Notes: generated from the letters alone by a model not told the origin. A stretch of DNA of 64,000 nt from Oscillospiraceae bacterium (GCA_015068725.1 SVKA01000001.1:1-64000), one strand, 5' to 3'; numbered from the stretch's first letter, positions 54,570 to 63,728 are shown. Made by a program: numbers and translations.

Positions 54570-55418
54570 ATGAGTGTATTTTATTTGGTAGCGATTATTT
54601 TGGGTGTAGCCTTTCAAAATGTTGCCAAAAAACCATATACACAAAAGACTCAGGGCAGAGGTGTGTATATTTTTTCGTGTATGACCAGCTTTGTTGCGCT
54701 TTTGTTTTTTGTGTTTACAGCGGGCAAACTTTCGTTTGATGCGGGACTGTTTATATACGCATTTTTGTTTGCATTATCGTATATGTCTTCGGCAGTGTTT
54801 GGTGTGTTGGCGATAGCGTGCGGTTCTTTGTCGCTGACGGCATTGATTGTTTCATATTCGCTTATGCTCCCAACTCTTTACGGAATAATTTTTCTTAAAG
54901 ATCCTATTGGCGTTGGCCTAATTCCGGGCATAGCGCTGCTTGTTATTTCGCTTTTTCTTACTAATAAGAAAGGAGAAAACACGCAAATTACACTCAAGTG
55001 GCTTGTGTGTGTTACCATAGCGGCTGTCGGAAACGGTATGTGCTCTGTTACACAAAAGATGCAGCAGGTTGTATACGATGGTGCGTTTAAAAATGAATTT
55101 ATGATAATTGCGCTTGCAATGGTTGTAGTGATGCTTTTGTTTTTTGTTTTTGCAAAAGAAAGAAAAGATATAAAAATGTTTATTAACGCGGGCTGGAGCG
55201 CGTCGATTAGTTGCGGTATAGTAAACGGTCTTGTAAATCTTTTGGTTATGCTGCTTTCCGGCCTTATGGCAGCGTCTGTTATGTTTCCGTTGATTTCGGT
55301 AGGAGGCATAGTGGTTACATATCTTGTGTCGAGATTTTATTATAAAGAAAGCATTACAAAATCGCAGAGTGTAGGCTTTGTTTTAGGTTTGGCAGCAATT
55401 GTATTGCTTAATATTTAA
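54570..55418 (+). CDS. EamA/DMT superfamily transporter 2
   Basis: 282 residues, about ten membrane helices. Paralogue of transporter 1. Paired repeat ends are KDPIGVGLIPGIALLVISLFL and KESITKSQSVGFVLGLAAIVLL. TTAGGAGGAG before the ATG. It is 31 bp upstream of the GH28-SGNH gene and presumably in one transcript, so it may import the oligosaccharide or sugar that this enzyme handles, although DMT proteins more often carry small solutes. Confidence 0.82.
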   Translation: MSVFYLVAIILGVAFQNVAKKPYTQKTQGRGVYIFSCMTSFVALLFFVFTAGKLSFDAGLFIYAFLFALSYMSSAVFGVLAIACGSLSLTALIVSYSLMLPTLYGIIFLKDPIGVGLIPGIALLVISLFLTNKKGENTQITLKWLVCVTIAAVGNGMCSVTQKMQQVVYDGAFKNEFMIIALAMVVVMLLFFVFAKERKDIKMFINAGWSASISCGIVNGLVNLLVMLLSGLMAASVMFPLISVGGIVVTYLVSRFYYKESITKSQSVGFVLGLAAIVLLNI

Positions 55419-55449
55419 GACTGAAACAGATAAAAAGGAGATTTCATAT

Positions 55450-57654
55450 ATGTCATTTAATGTTTATCCCATACAAAAAACGGACTTGGTATGTGAAGAT
55501 TATGAAGTAAAAGTGAACGGAAAAGTAGCAGCGCTCAACAGTGCAAGGGTTTCGGCTATGCCGATGAATCGTCGCTGGCCGGGACATCAGCGCGAGATTG
55601 AGCAAAGTGAGCTTATTAATTTTCTTTCACTTGCAACAGATGAGCCGCTTTCGTTTGAAATAACGCCTAAAACACCGTTTGAAGAGGTGAAAATCCGTCC
55701 AAAATCGCTTAATATAACGCCCGAGATTACAGACGACGGAAAAATCCGTTTTACCTTGCCAAGAGCGGCATATTTTACAGTCGAGCCATATGGCAGAAAT
55801 CGCGCGCTCCATATTTTTGCAGATCCGATAGCCGAGTATGATATTGATATAAACGCTCCTGATGTTTTATATTACGGAGCGGGCGAGCACGATGTCGGAT
55901 TAATTGAGCTTAAAGCCAATCAGACACTGTTTATAGATGAGGGCGCAGTCGTATATGCGCGTATTCACGCAATCGATGCGGACAACATAAAAATACTTGG
56001 CAGAGGTATTCTTGACAACAGCAGAAACAAAGAAAAGATACTTTTTGAGGTAAATGCCGAGGGAAATGACTCAGCAGTATCCAACGCAAAACGTGAGCAT
56101 ACTGTTGTGCTTGAATACTGTGATAATGTAGTTATCGACGGTATAACAATAAGAGATTCGCTCGTTTATAATATCCGCCCGATTGGATGTGAAAACCTTA
56201 GCATAAAGCACGTAAAAATTATCGGATGCTGGAGATTTAACTCCGATGGTATTGACATGCACAACTGTGTAAATGTGCATATTGCAAAGTGCTTTATCCG
56301 TACATTTGATGATTCAATCTGTGTTAAAGGTTTTGATTTTTATAATGTTGAAAATCAGGAGGAAGCCATTAAAAATGCAATGTACCATAATGGCAAGGTG
56401 CACGATGTATTTAAAAACGTTTTGGTCGAGGACTGCGTAATCTGGAACGACTGGGGAAATTCGCTCGAAATCGGCGCTGAAACAAAAGCGGAAGAAATAC
56501 ACACCGTAACATTCCAAAACTGCGATATAATTCACCTTACGGGTGCGGCGCTTGACTGCTTTAACGTGGATTATGCCGATGTGCACGACATTGTTTATCG
56601 CGATATAAATATCGAAGCAGATGAGGTCATACCGGCGCCCGTTATACAACAAAGCGACGGCGAGGTATATGTAAATCCTGACCCGAATTATATGCCGTAT
56701 ACGGTTCGCGCAAAGGTGGAATTTCACTATGAATATTCAGGCGGCATGACAAGACGTGGTAAAAATAGAAACATTACATTTAAAAATATTCATGTATACA
56801 GCGACAAGCTGCCCCGGGCGCAATTCTTTGGTTATGACGAAGATCATAAAACGGAAAATATATTGGTTTCAAATCTTTATCTTAATGGAAAGCCAATTAC
56901 AAAGCTCGAAGGTGAAAACTGGAATATCGGTGATTTTACAGAAAATATCCGACTTGAATATGACCCTTATGCACAAATGGATAAAAATGATGTCGATGCA
57001 AAGGACCAGTTAAAAGAATCGGCAGTAGTGCGTTTTGAAAACCCTGACTTTAAGGGAAAGCGTGTTATGTTTGTAGGGAACTCAATTACGCTTCACGGAA
57101 TTCGTCCGCAGATTGGCTGGTATGGTGAATGGGGCATGGCGGCGTCGGCGCAGGAAAAAGATTATGTGCACCTTCTTATGTCAGATATAAGAAAAATCGA
57201 TTCCGAGGCGGCATTTTGTACTTGTCAGGTGTCGGGCTGGGAGCAGAATTATAAAGAAAAAAACGACGATTTTACTCTTTATGAAAGTGCATCCAACTTT
57301 GGCGCAGATATTATCGTTTTGCGTTTTATCGAGAATGTAAAAAAAGATGACTATGACTCAGAATTGTTCTTAAAGGGATTTGATGCACTTGTAAAATTCC
57401 TTGACAAAGAGAAAAAGGCAAAGCTTATTATTACGACGGCATTCTGGCATCATCCGGGCGACGATGACCTTCGTATGTATGCAAAAGAGCATAACATACC
57501 ATGTGTCGAGCTTGGGGATTTGGGTGATGATGACAAGATGAAGGCGACGGGACTTTTTGAGCATAAGGGCGTTGCACATCATCCGGGCGATGAGGGTATG
57601 CGCGCGATAGCAGACCGCGTAATGAAGGCGCTTATTGATAGCAAATATTTATAA
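55450..57654 (+). CDS. GH28 glycosidase fused to an SGNH/GDSL esterase
   Basis: 734 residues, no signal peptide, so cytoplasmic. Residues about 80-500 are a right-handed beta-helix of the GH28 (polygalacturonase/rhamnogalacturonase) type with catalytic aspartates in FNSDGIDMHN and TFDDSICVKG. Residues about 535-734 are an SGNH hydrolase: block I VGNSITLHG with the nucleophilic serine, GWYGEWGMAASAQEKDYVHLL, and the block V Asp-His pair region HHPGDEGMRAIA. Together they would trim and deacetylate imported pectin-like fragments. The ATG at 55450 follows AAAAAGGAG; the upstream ORF-track start is inside the transporter gene. Confidence 0.85.
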   Translation: MSFNVYPIQKTDLVCEDYEVKVNGKVAALNSARVSAMPMNRRWPGHQREIEQSELINFLSLATDEPLSFEITPKTPFEEVKIRPKSLNITPEITDDGKIRFTLPRAAYFTVEPYGRNRALHIFADPIAEYDIDINAPDVLYYGAGEHDVGLIELKANQTLFIDEGAVVYARIHAIDADNIKILGRGILDNSRNKEKILFEVNAEGNDSAVSNAKREHTVVLEYCDNVVIDGITIRDSLVYNIRPIGCENLSIKHVKIIGCWRFNSDGIDMHNCVNVHIAKCFIRTFDDSICVKGFDFYNVENQEEAIKNAMYHNGKVHDVFKNVLVEDCVIWNDWGNSLEIGAETKAEEIHTVTFQNCDIIHLTGAALDCFNVDYADVHDIVYRDINIEADEVIPAPVIQQSDGEVYVNPDPNYMPYTVRAKVEFHYEYSGGMTRRGKNRNITFKNIHVYSDKLPRAQFFGYDEDHKTENILVSNLYLNGKPITKLEGENWNIGDFTENIRLEYDPYAQMDKNDVDAKDQLKESAVVRFENPDFKGKRVMFVGNSITLHGIRPQIGWYGEWGMAASAQEKDYVHLLMSDIRKIDSEAAFCTCQVSGWEQNYKEKNDDFTLYESASNFGADIIVLRFIENVKKDDYDSELFLKGFDALVKFLDKEKKAKLIITTAFWHHPGDDDLRMYAKEHNIPCVELGDLGDDDKMKATGLFEHKGVAHHPGDEGMRAIADRVMKALIDSKYL

Positions 57655-57663
57655 TTTTACAAA

Positions 57664-57704
57664 CAAAAAAGGCAATATCGTTTTTGGCGATATTGCCTTT
57701 TACA
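57664..57704. terminator. Bidirectional terminator between GH28-SGNH and activase 2
   Basis: AAAAGGCAATATCG and CGATATTGCCTTTT form a 14-bp stem. Confidence 0.88.
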
Positions 57705-57705
57705 G

Positions 57706-58605
57706 TTACGCCTTTTTGACGGGCACATCAGTTTTTTGAGCAATTTTTTCTATATAAATCTCTACATCTTCTTTTGTCGGAACGGGAAAATCTTCGCCGG
57801 CATTTTTGCCGAGCATTTCCTTTTTGTGTTTTCCCAAGGGATTATATGGTTCTACATCTACCTGCACAATATTTGCAAGAGTATTTGCAAGCGCCGCAAT
57901 CCCTTCAAAATGTTCGTCAGTATCATTGACGGTGGGTATAATTGGACACCTGAGAATAATTTTTGCGCTTGATTTGTCAAGAGATAAAAGGTTTTCTTTG
58001 ATAAGAGCATTATCTACGCCCGTATATTTTTTATGCAAATCGGGTTTGGTGATTTTCCAGTCGTATAAAAACAAATCCGTAACAGAGGCAATGTGTGCCA
58101 AATCTTCATATTTTGCATAGCCGCATGTTTCGACGCATGTGTGAATTCCGTTTTCTTTTGCTGCTTTTAATATTTCGTATGAAAATTCGGGCTGTAAAAG
58201 AGGTTCGCCACCTGAAAGAGTAATGCCGCCACCAGTTTTTTTGTATAGCTCCAAATCAGAAAGCGACTTTTCCATAATTTGTGCGACGCAGGTTTCATAT
58301 CCTGCCATTTCGAGTGCAGTAGTCGGGCAGACATCGCAGCATTTTTCACACAGGTTGCATTTTTCACGCAAAAAGATATGTTTATTATCCGATATAACGT
58401 GTGCGTTTTGCTCACATTTCCCCACGCATCCGCCGCAGCCAATGCACAACGACGGATTATACATAAGCTCGGGATGTGCGTTTTGCGATTCGGGGTTATG
58501 GCACCACACGCATCTTAAAGGACAGCCTTTTAAAAATATGGTCGTGCGAATACCGGGGCCGTCCTCGGTGCAAAAGCGTTGTATGTTGAAAACGATATTA
58601 CGCAT
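57706..58605 (-). CDS. Glycyl radical enzyme activating protein (GRE3 partner)
   Basis: 299 residues. Radical SAM motif CPLRCVWC after [14 protein letters not shown], two ferredoxin-type motifs ([11 protein letters not shown] and [11 protein letters not shown]), and [15 protein letters not shown]. Same architecture as activase 1. The ATG is six bases after the GRE3 stop, so translation is likely coupled. It should generate the glycyl radical on Gly704 of GRE3. Confidence 0.94.
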   Translation of the reverse strand: MRNIVFNIQRFCTEDGPGIRTTIFLKGCPLRCVWCHNPESQNAHPELMYNPSLCIGCGGCVGKCEQNAHVISDNKHIFLREKCNLCEKCCDVCPTTALEMAGYETCVAQIMEKSLSDLELYKKTGGGITLSGGEPLLQPEFSYEILKAAKENGIHTCVETCGYAKYEDLAHIASVTDLFLYDWKITKPDLHKKYTGVDNALIKENLLSLDKSSAKIILRCPIIPTVNDTDEHFEGIAALANTLANIVQVDVEPYNPLGKHKKEMLGKNAGEDFPVPTKEDVEIYIEKIAQKTDVPVKKA

Positions 58606-58611
58606 ACGCTA

Positions 58612-60792
58612 TCAATACTCCGTTCTGTCTATAATTTCCTGTTGAAGCTCGGGGAAAAGCCTTGTAAAGTAATCACTATATCCGCCGATGCGTACAATCA
58701 GGTCGCGGTGTGCTTCGGGATTTATCTTTGCATCCTCGAGCGTTTTTCTGCTCACGCAGTTGACCTGCATTTCAAGGCCGCTGCGCTCGATAAAATGGCG
58801 AAGCAGTGCGACGAAATTTTTAGCTTTTTCACCTTTGAGATTTTCAGAACCAAATTTGATATTTACTACCATACCGCCAAGAAGCTCTTGTTGTGGCCAC
58901 GATGTAAGCGAGCGTATCATTGCAGTCGGTCCGTTTGTATCACGTCCCTGTACGGGCGAGCAGCCATCCGAATACGATGTATTTGCAAGTCTTGCGTCAA
59001 AGGTTGCACCGCACTGCCTTCCAAGTGATGCGTGTGTTACGTATGAAAAAGTACCGGGCATCAATAGCTTTTTTGCGGGCATTGTATCTTCTTTTAAAAG
59101 GTCTATGCAGCCGTGAGCAATTTTTTTTGCAAGAGCGTCAATTTCGACGTTTTCGTTTCCATAATGTGCTATCTTATTTATAATGTATTGTCTTAGAGGT
59201 TCGTTGCCTTCGTAATTGTTTTCGACAATTTTACAAAACTCTTCAAAAGTAAGCTTTTTCTCTTTGAAAACAAGCGTGTCAATCGCATACAAAGAATCAA
59301 CCACAGTTGCAAGTCCAAGAAAGTTTGGCTGTATAAAGGTATATTTTGCACCGCCCTCGTAAATACTTTTTCCGCTTTCGATACAACCTTCAATCAAAGC
59401 GTTTATGCGCATAGGGTCATAGCCAATGCGCCCCGCCTCTACAATGCGAAGCATATATTTTTCAAGGCTTTTTGTTATACGGCCTCGCAAAACATCAAAA
59501 AATGCGTAGATAATTTCTTCGAGTGAATCAAAGCTCTTTGCCTTTACAGCATCAAGCAGCGCCTTTGGCAAATCGCAGCATATAGCGGTTGAGTGCGCTT
59601 TACTTTTTCCTATAATGCTGATTTCTGCACACGTTGTGTGTATATAATTTACGGCATCTTCAAATGAGCAGCCATAATTTTTTACAAGCGAGTCTGTGAT
59701 TGTTCTGTCATTGTAAAAAGCGGGATGTGTAACACCCTTTGATAAAATTTCGCTCGCATACAAAAGGAGCTCGTCGCTTGTGTTTTCGTTTACACAAAGA
59801 GCACCATTCGGGTCGGGTAGCTTTAAATGTTCAAGTGCAGTTAAAAACATATATGTAAGCTCGTTTTCAACGCAATTTCCGTCTTTGTCAAGTCCACCTA
59901 CCATAAAGCCGCATGCCGAGCGTGAAAATACGCGGTCTGAAACACCAAGACAAAAGTTATCAATCAAATCCTGTGCAAATTCTTGTGTCAAAACGCCATC
60001 TTCTACATCTTTTTTATAATATTCATAAAGATAGCGGTCAGGACGTCCCAACGGATATAAACCCATAACTGCGCTTAAGAAGAAATGTACGCTTTGGATT
60101 GCCTCATAAAAGCTTTCTGCAGGTGCATCTGGCACTTTTTTTAGAATGTCTGCAAGGCGTAAAAGTTCTTCTTTTCTTGCTTTATTGGCTGTGTTTGCTT
60201 CTTCGAGTGCCTTTTGTGCATATCTTTGAGCGTGTTCTGACACGGCGTCAAGCTCGATTAAAAGACACTGATAAAATTCATATTTTTTTAATTCGGAAAA
60301 ATCGGGAGCATCGTTATTATCTGCAAGGTTGAGCGAGTCCATTTTTTCTTTTATCTGCGATTTTATTCCGTTTAAACCGAGTTTAAGCAGTTTTTCAAAG
60401 TCCAGAGCAATATGTGTGTTTCTTGGAGAACGGAAAAGTGTTGTGCGCGACGACATTTTAAAGCTCTCCCACAAAGCGTCGTACTCTTTTTGCTCATCGT
60501 CAGAATATACAGGTAAGTATACATGACCGAGCAAAAGCTCGTCATCATAAATAGCCGGCTCGGACTGTTTTATTTCTTCTGCTTCGGCCAAAGCACTGCG
60601 AATAAGTGTTGTGTCAGCATTTTCGTTTTCCTTCCATCCGCGAAGAAAACCGAGCGTGAACCATCGGTCGCCCGTATTGAATTTTTTATAGCGCTCATGA
60701 TTGTATGAATCCACGGCGCCCGGTACTGTCAAGGTAGTATATATCTTTTTTAAATTGGTTATTCTCTCACTGATTTTGATGGGTGTATACAT
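58612..60792 (-). CDS. Glycyl radical enzyme 3, uncharacterised (TCAE type)
   Basis: 726 residues, PFL-like superfamily. The thiyl cysteine is Cys388 in YIHTTCAEISIIGKS. The usual Gly before Cys is Thr, while Glu390 is kept. The radical glycine is Gly704 in VRIGGYSDYF. The N-terminal part lacks the choline- or glycerol-type signatures I know. AAAGGAG lies ten bases before the ATG. Operon with its activase, divergent from AraC5. No aldehyde dehydrogenase, alcohol dehydrogenase or microcompartment shell gene is nearby, so the product must be handled elsewhere. Reaction unknown. Confidence 0.88.
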   Translation of the reverse strand: MYTPIKISERITNLKKIYTTLTVPGAVDSYNHERYKKFNTGDRWFTLGFLRGWKENENADTTLIRSALAEAEEIKQSEPAIYDDELLLGHVYLPVYSDDEQKEYDALWESFKMSSRTTLFRSPRNTHIALDFEKLLKLGLNGIKSQIKEKMDSLNLADNNDAPDFSELKKYEFYQCLLIELDAVSEHAQRYAQKALEEANTANKARKEELLRLADILKKVPDAPAESFYEAIQSVHFFLSAVMGLYPLGRPDRYLYEYYKKDVEDGVLTQEFAQDLIDNFCLGVSDRVFSRSACGFMVGGLDKDGNCVENELTYMFLTALEHLKLPDPNGALCVNENTSDELLLYASEILSKGVTHPAFYNDRTITDSLVKNYGCSFEDAVNYIHTTCAEISIIGKSKAHSTAICCDLPKALLDAVKAKSFDSLEEIIYAFFDVLRGRITKSLEKYMLRIVEAGRIGYDPMRINALIEGCIESGKSIYEGGAKYTFIQPNFLGLATVVDSLYAIDTLVFKEKKLTFEEFCKIVENNYEGNEPLRQYIINKIAHYGNENVEIDALAKKIAHGCIDLLKEDTMPAKKLLMPGTFSYVTHASLGRQCGATFDARLANTSYSDGCSPVQGRDTNGPTAMIRSLTSWPQQELLGGMVVNIKFGSENLKGEKAKNFVALLRHFIERSGLEMQVNCVSRKTLEDAKINPEAHRDLIVRIGGYSDYFTRLFPELQQEIIDRTEY

Positions 60793-60920
60793 AAAAATAC
60801 AGCTCCTTTATTATTGACATTTTATATTCCCTGCGCTATAATTATAAAGCAAATGCTTTGTATTTTCTATCACATTAGCACACAAAGTATAAAAAATACG
60901 AACAAAAAGGAGGGTGCGCT

Positions 60921-61772
60921 ATGCATCATTTTCCACTTGTTGACAGTAGTGATTTTAATACACGCATTGAATTTTCGCATATAGCTCTTGACCAGAAGAA
61001 AGGCGCATGGAAAAAGGAAAATAATATTATACTTGACCATATCAAAATCAATGTTTTTGTGAGTGGGGAATTTTCGTTTTTTGTGGATGGCGTTACGCAT
61101 CATCCTGTTTGCGGCGATATTTGCGTATTGCCTCCATATAAAATGCATTGTGGACAAATTTTAAAACCGACTCATACAAATTATTTTCAAATTGACCTTG
61201 GAGTCCATGCTCTTGACATGGTTCCGGGCGGAAAAAAGCTTATAGATGAGCTTGCCCAAAAGAACGCTCGAAATACGTTTTCACATCCGAAAGGGAAGAT
61301 GGGCAATGAAATTATTGAGCTGTGCAGCCGAATAGAGCGTGCAATATTAAAAGAAGATTATGCTCTGGCTTTTAGTTTTTTGATAGAGCTTTTGTCAAAA
61401 ATTAATTCTGCCACCTCATCAAAGGGCGCGGTGTGCGCCACCACTCTGTCAAAGGCTACGCTTGATGCTATAAAAGAGATTGAGAATAATTACGAGAGCG
61501 AAATAACGCTTTTTTCACTTTCAAAGCATTTGAAAATTAGTCCGTCGTATTTATCAAGATTGTTTAAAAATGAAGTTGGCATTGGCGCTCACGAATATTT
61601 AACCCAGTATCGCATACTTATGGCGTCGCAGCTTTTAAAGGATAATTCGGTAACAGAGGTGGGATATATGTGCGGCTTTAATGATACGTCGCACTTTATA
61701 TCGGTATTTAAAAAACGTATCGGTATAACGCCCAAGGAGTATAAAAACACGCTTAATGACAACAGTAAATAA
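60921..61772 (+). CDS. AraC family transcriptional regulator 5 (divergent from GRE3)
   Basis: 283 residues: cupin domain (HIKINVFVSGEFSFFVDGVTHHPVCGDICVLPPYKMHCGQI) and AraC DNA-binding domain (ITLFSLSKHLKISPSYLSRLFKNEVGIGAHEYLTQYRI; NSVTEVGYMCGFNDTSHFISVFKKRIGITPKEYKN). AAAAAGGAGGG precedes the start. It shares a 128-bp gap with GRE3 that contains AAAGCA-AAT-TGCTTT-like short palindromes but no clear paired repeats. Confidence 0.9.
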   Translation: MHHFPLVDSSDFNTRIEFSHIALDQKKGAWKKENNIILDHIKINVFVSGEFSFFVDGVTHHPVCGDICVLPPYKMHCGQILKPTHTNYFQIDLGVHALDMVPGGKKLIDELAQKNARNTFSHPKGKMGNEIIELCSRIERAILKEDYALAFSFLIELLSKINSATSSKGAVCATTLSKATLDAIKEIENNYESEITLFSLSKHLKISPSYLSRLFKNEVGIGAHEYLTQYRILMASQLLKDNSVTEVGYMCGFNDTSHFISVFKKRIGITPKEYKNTLNDNSK

Positions 61773-61793
61773 AAAGCAGCAAAAAGCTTTTTC
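61771..61793 (+). terminator. Terminator-like hairpin at the end of AraC5
   Basis: AAAAAGC and GCTTTTT with an eight-base loop, overlapping the stop codon. Confidence 0.5.
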
Positions 61794-61867
61794 ATATAAG
61801 CCCAAGTAACACCATAACTTACCCTTGCGTATAATATAGTGAAGTATATACGAAGGGAGGTTATGAC

Positions 61868-62200
61868 GTGATTAATTATAATACAACTGCTAATACAGGA
61901 CTTAATACGCCAAATACCGGTGATTGTGCAGCAACAGAGCAGACCTGCGTTACTCATACTTGTGTAACAAAATGTCGCAACACTATATGCACAGGCATAG
62001 TTTTAGGTTTACTTGCAGCGTTTTTGGCATTTACTGTTGGATTGCTTATAGGCGCAGCTTTTGCAGATGCTATTATGGGAGCTATGGCTGCTATAATAGT
62101 TTTGGCAGTAGTGCTCGCAGTGCTTATTTTGGTTATTTTTATTTTCAAAATATGCTTGACGGCAAGAAGGTGTCGGTGCAGGCGAGACGATTGTTGCTGA
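61868..62200 (+). CDS. Small cysteine-rich membrane protein
   Basis: 110 residues starting with GTG after AGGGAGG. The first 40 residues are Thr/Asn/Cys-rich (DCAATEQTCVTHTCVTKCRNTIC). Two hydrophobic segments follow (IVLGLLAAFLAFTVGLLIGAAFA and MAAIIVLAVVLAVLILVIFIFKI), and the end is CLTARRCRCRRDDCC. The eleven cysteines outside the membrane parts suggest disulphides, metal binding or a spore-surface role. I do not recognise a family. Confidence 0.65.
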   Translation: MINYNTTANTGLNTPNTGDCAATEQTCVTHTCVTKCRNTICTGIVLGLLAAFLAFTVGLLIGAAFADAIMGAMAAIIVLAVVLAVLILVIFIFKICLTARRCRCRRDDCC

Positions 62201-62247
62201 TTATAAAAAACAATGTAACCTGAGAGCTTTTAGCCTGTAATTGATTA

Positions 62248-62287
62248 TAAAAAACGATGCTTCATATCATATGAGGCATCGTTTTTC
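62248..62287. terminator. Bidirectional terminator between the small membrane protein and fprA
   Basis: AAAAACGATGC pairs with GCATCGTTTTT around a loop that itself contains CATATCATATG. Confidence 0.85.
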
Positions 62288-62293
62288 TATATA

Positions 62294-63487
62294 TTATTTT
62301 GAATTTTTTAAAAACTCTGTTACCATAGCCTCAAATGCCGCTATATCATCATCCGATGGCTTAAAGTTTGTCTTAAAGCCTTCACCGAACACATTAAAAC
62401 GCAGTGTGGACAAGCGCTGGCATAAAGCGGGTACACCCTCGCCGCTCCAACCATATGAGCCAAATACAAAGGCGGGCTTTTTCACGCAGTTTACTGCATC
62501 GATTGCGCTTATAGTATCCCAGACGGGCTTTAATGCATCACGATTTATAGTGGGTGAGCCGAAAAGCAAAACATCTGATTCGTTTGCAAGGGCATTCACT
62601 TTGGATGGCTCAGTTTTTATAATATCGCAGATTTGTGCATCAAAGCCGTTTGCGGTGCAGATTTCATACGCTTTGTTTGCAAGCATTCTTGTATATCCAT
62701 ACGCTGAAACATAGAGTATTGCCGCAGTGGGCTTGTCCCTTTTCTGCGGTTTTGACCATGTTTTGTACAAGTCAATCACACGTCCGATTGAGTGCTTTGT
62801 AAGAATGGGGCCGTGGCTTGTGCACACAAAATCCTTTTCAAGCTTTTCCACCTTTGCAATGCCGTTTAGCACGTGAGGCTTAAATGGCGAGAAAATCGCT
62901 GTATAGTAGAAATTGAGCGAATATTCGTACGCATCCATATTTGAAATTTTGTCGTCAAACATGCGTGGCTCACAATAGTGGCAGCCAAACATATCGCACG
63001 AAAACAATGTTTTATCCTCGGGGATATAAGTAAACATCGAATCGGGCCAGTGTAAAAACGGCGCGGTAGTAAATTCAAGCGTTTTTCCGCCGAGGTCTAT
63101 TTTGTCGCCATCTTTTACGACTCTTGAATTAAGATTTGAGTTTGAAATTGAGGTGGCATACTTGATGCCAGGAGCTGTCGCTATAACTTCAATATTCGGA
63201 TTTAGCTTTAAAAGCTTTTCAATGCTTCCCGTATGGTCAGGCTCGGTATGATTCAAAATGAGATAGTCTATCTTTGAAACATCTGTAAGAGAGTGAATAT
63301 TTTCAAGGTACTCATCAAAATATGTTGCGTGTACTGTTTCGATAAGTGCACATTTTTCGCTACCTTTTACAAAATACGCATTATACGAGGTGCCGTATTT
63401 TGTTTCCATTATAATATCAAAAACACGTAGCGCCGGATTGAGTACGCCTATTGAATATATGTTTTCGCAAACTTTAAAAACTGACAT
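62294..63487 (-). CDS. fprA: A-type flavoprotein FprA (oxygen/NO reductase)
   Basis: 397 residues. The N-terminal metallo-beta-lactamase-like domain carries the di-iron ligands NHTEPDHTGS and SCDMFGCHYCE. The C-terminal flavodoxin domain begins AAILYVSAYGYTRMLANKA and has FGSYGWSGEGV. It reduces oxygen to water or nitric oxide to nitrous oxide with electrons from rubredoxin, which is encoded just upstream. An oxygen-defence enzyme fitting the oxygen-sensitive GREs in the same genome. Confidence 0.94.
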   Translation of the reverse strand: MSVFKVCENIYSIGVLNPALRVFDIIMETKYGTSYNAYFVKGSEKCALIETVHATYFDEYLENIHSLTDVSKIDYLILNHTEPDHTGSIEKLLKLNPNIEVIATAPGIKYATSISNSNLNSRVVKDGDKIDLGGKTLEFTTAPFLHWPDSMFTYIPEDKTLFSCDMFGCHYCEPRMFDDKISNMDAYEYSLNFYYTAIFSPFKPHVLNGIAKVEKLEKDFVCTSHGPILTKHSIGRVIDLYKTWSKPQKRDKPTAAILYVSAYGYTRMLANKAYEICTANGFDAQICDIIKTEPSKVNALANESDVLLFGSPTINRDALKPVWDTISAIDAVNCVKKPAFVFGSYGWSGEGVPALCQRLSTLRFNVFGEGFKTNFKPSDDDIAAFEAMVTEFLKNSK

Positions 63488-63521
63488 AATAAAATCCTCC
63501 GTATGTTAATTTATGTTTTAA

Positions 63522-63564
63522 CGGCAAAGGCCGATAGTATACGAGTTCGCGGCAAAACGCCGCG
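63522..63564 (-). promoter_or_regulatory. Two intercistronic hairpins between rubredoxin and fprA
   Basis: On the minus strand CGCGGC-GTTTT-GCCGCG starts six bases after the rubredoxin stop. CGGC-CTTT-GCCG follows. Neither has a T run, so they look like mRNA processing or stability elements and not full terminators. Confidence 0.45.
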
Positions 63565-63569
63565 TGGGT

Positions 63570-63728
63570 TTAAATCTGCTCGAAAGCATCTTTTCCAAGA
63601 CCGCATACAGGGCAAACCCAATCCTCAGGTAGTGCTTCAAAAGAAGTTCCGGGTGCAATACCATTATCCGGATCACCAACTGCAGGGTCATATACATAAC
63701 CGCAAGCACTGCATTCGTATTTTTCCAT
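63570..63728 (-). CDS. Rubredoxin
   Basis: 52 residues, missed by the ORF track because of size. [12 protein letters not shown] and [14 protein letters not shown] supply the two CxxC pairs that bind one iron. GGGAGGTG precedes the ATG at 63728. Electron donor to FprA, which follows at 82 bp in the same direction. Confidence 0.95.
   Translation of the reverse strand: MEKYECSACGYVYDPAVGDPDNGIAPGTSFEALPEDWVCPVCGLGKDAFEQI

Noticed and set aside
34222-60792. Calling any of the three GREs pyruvate formate-lyase or choline/glycerol/propanediol enzyme
   Set aside because: None has the adjacent Cys-Cys of PFL. Thiyl-site motifs differ from GCVEP, and no partner genes of the known pathways are present.
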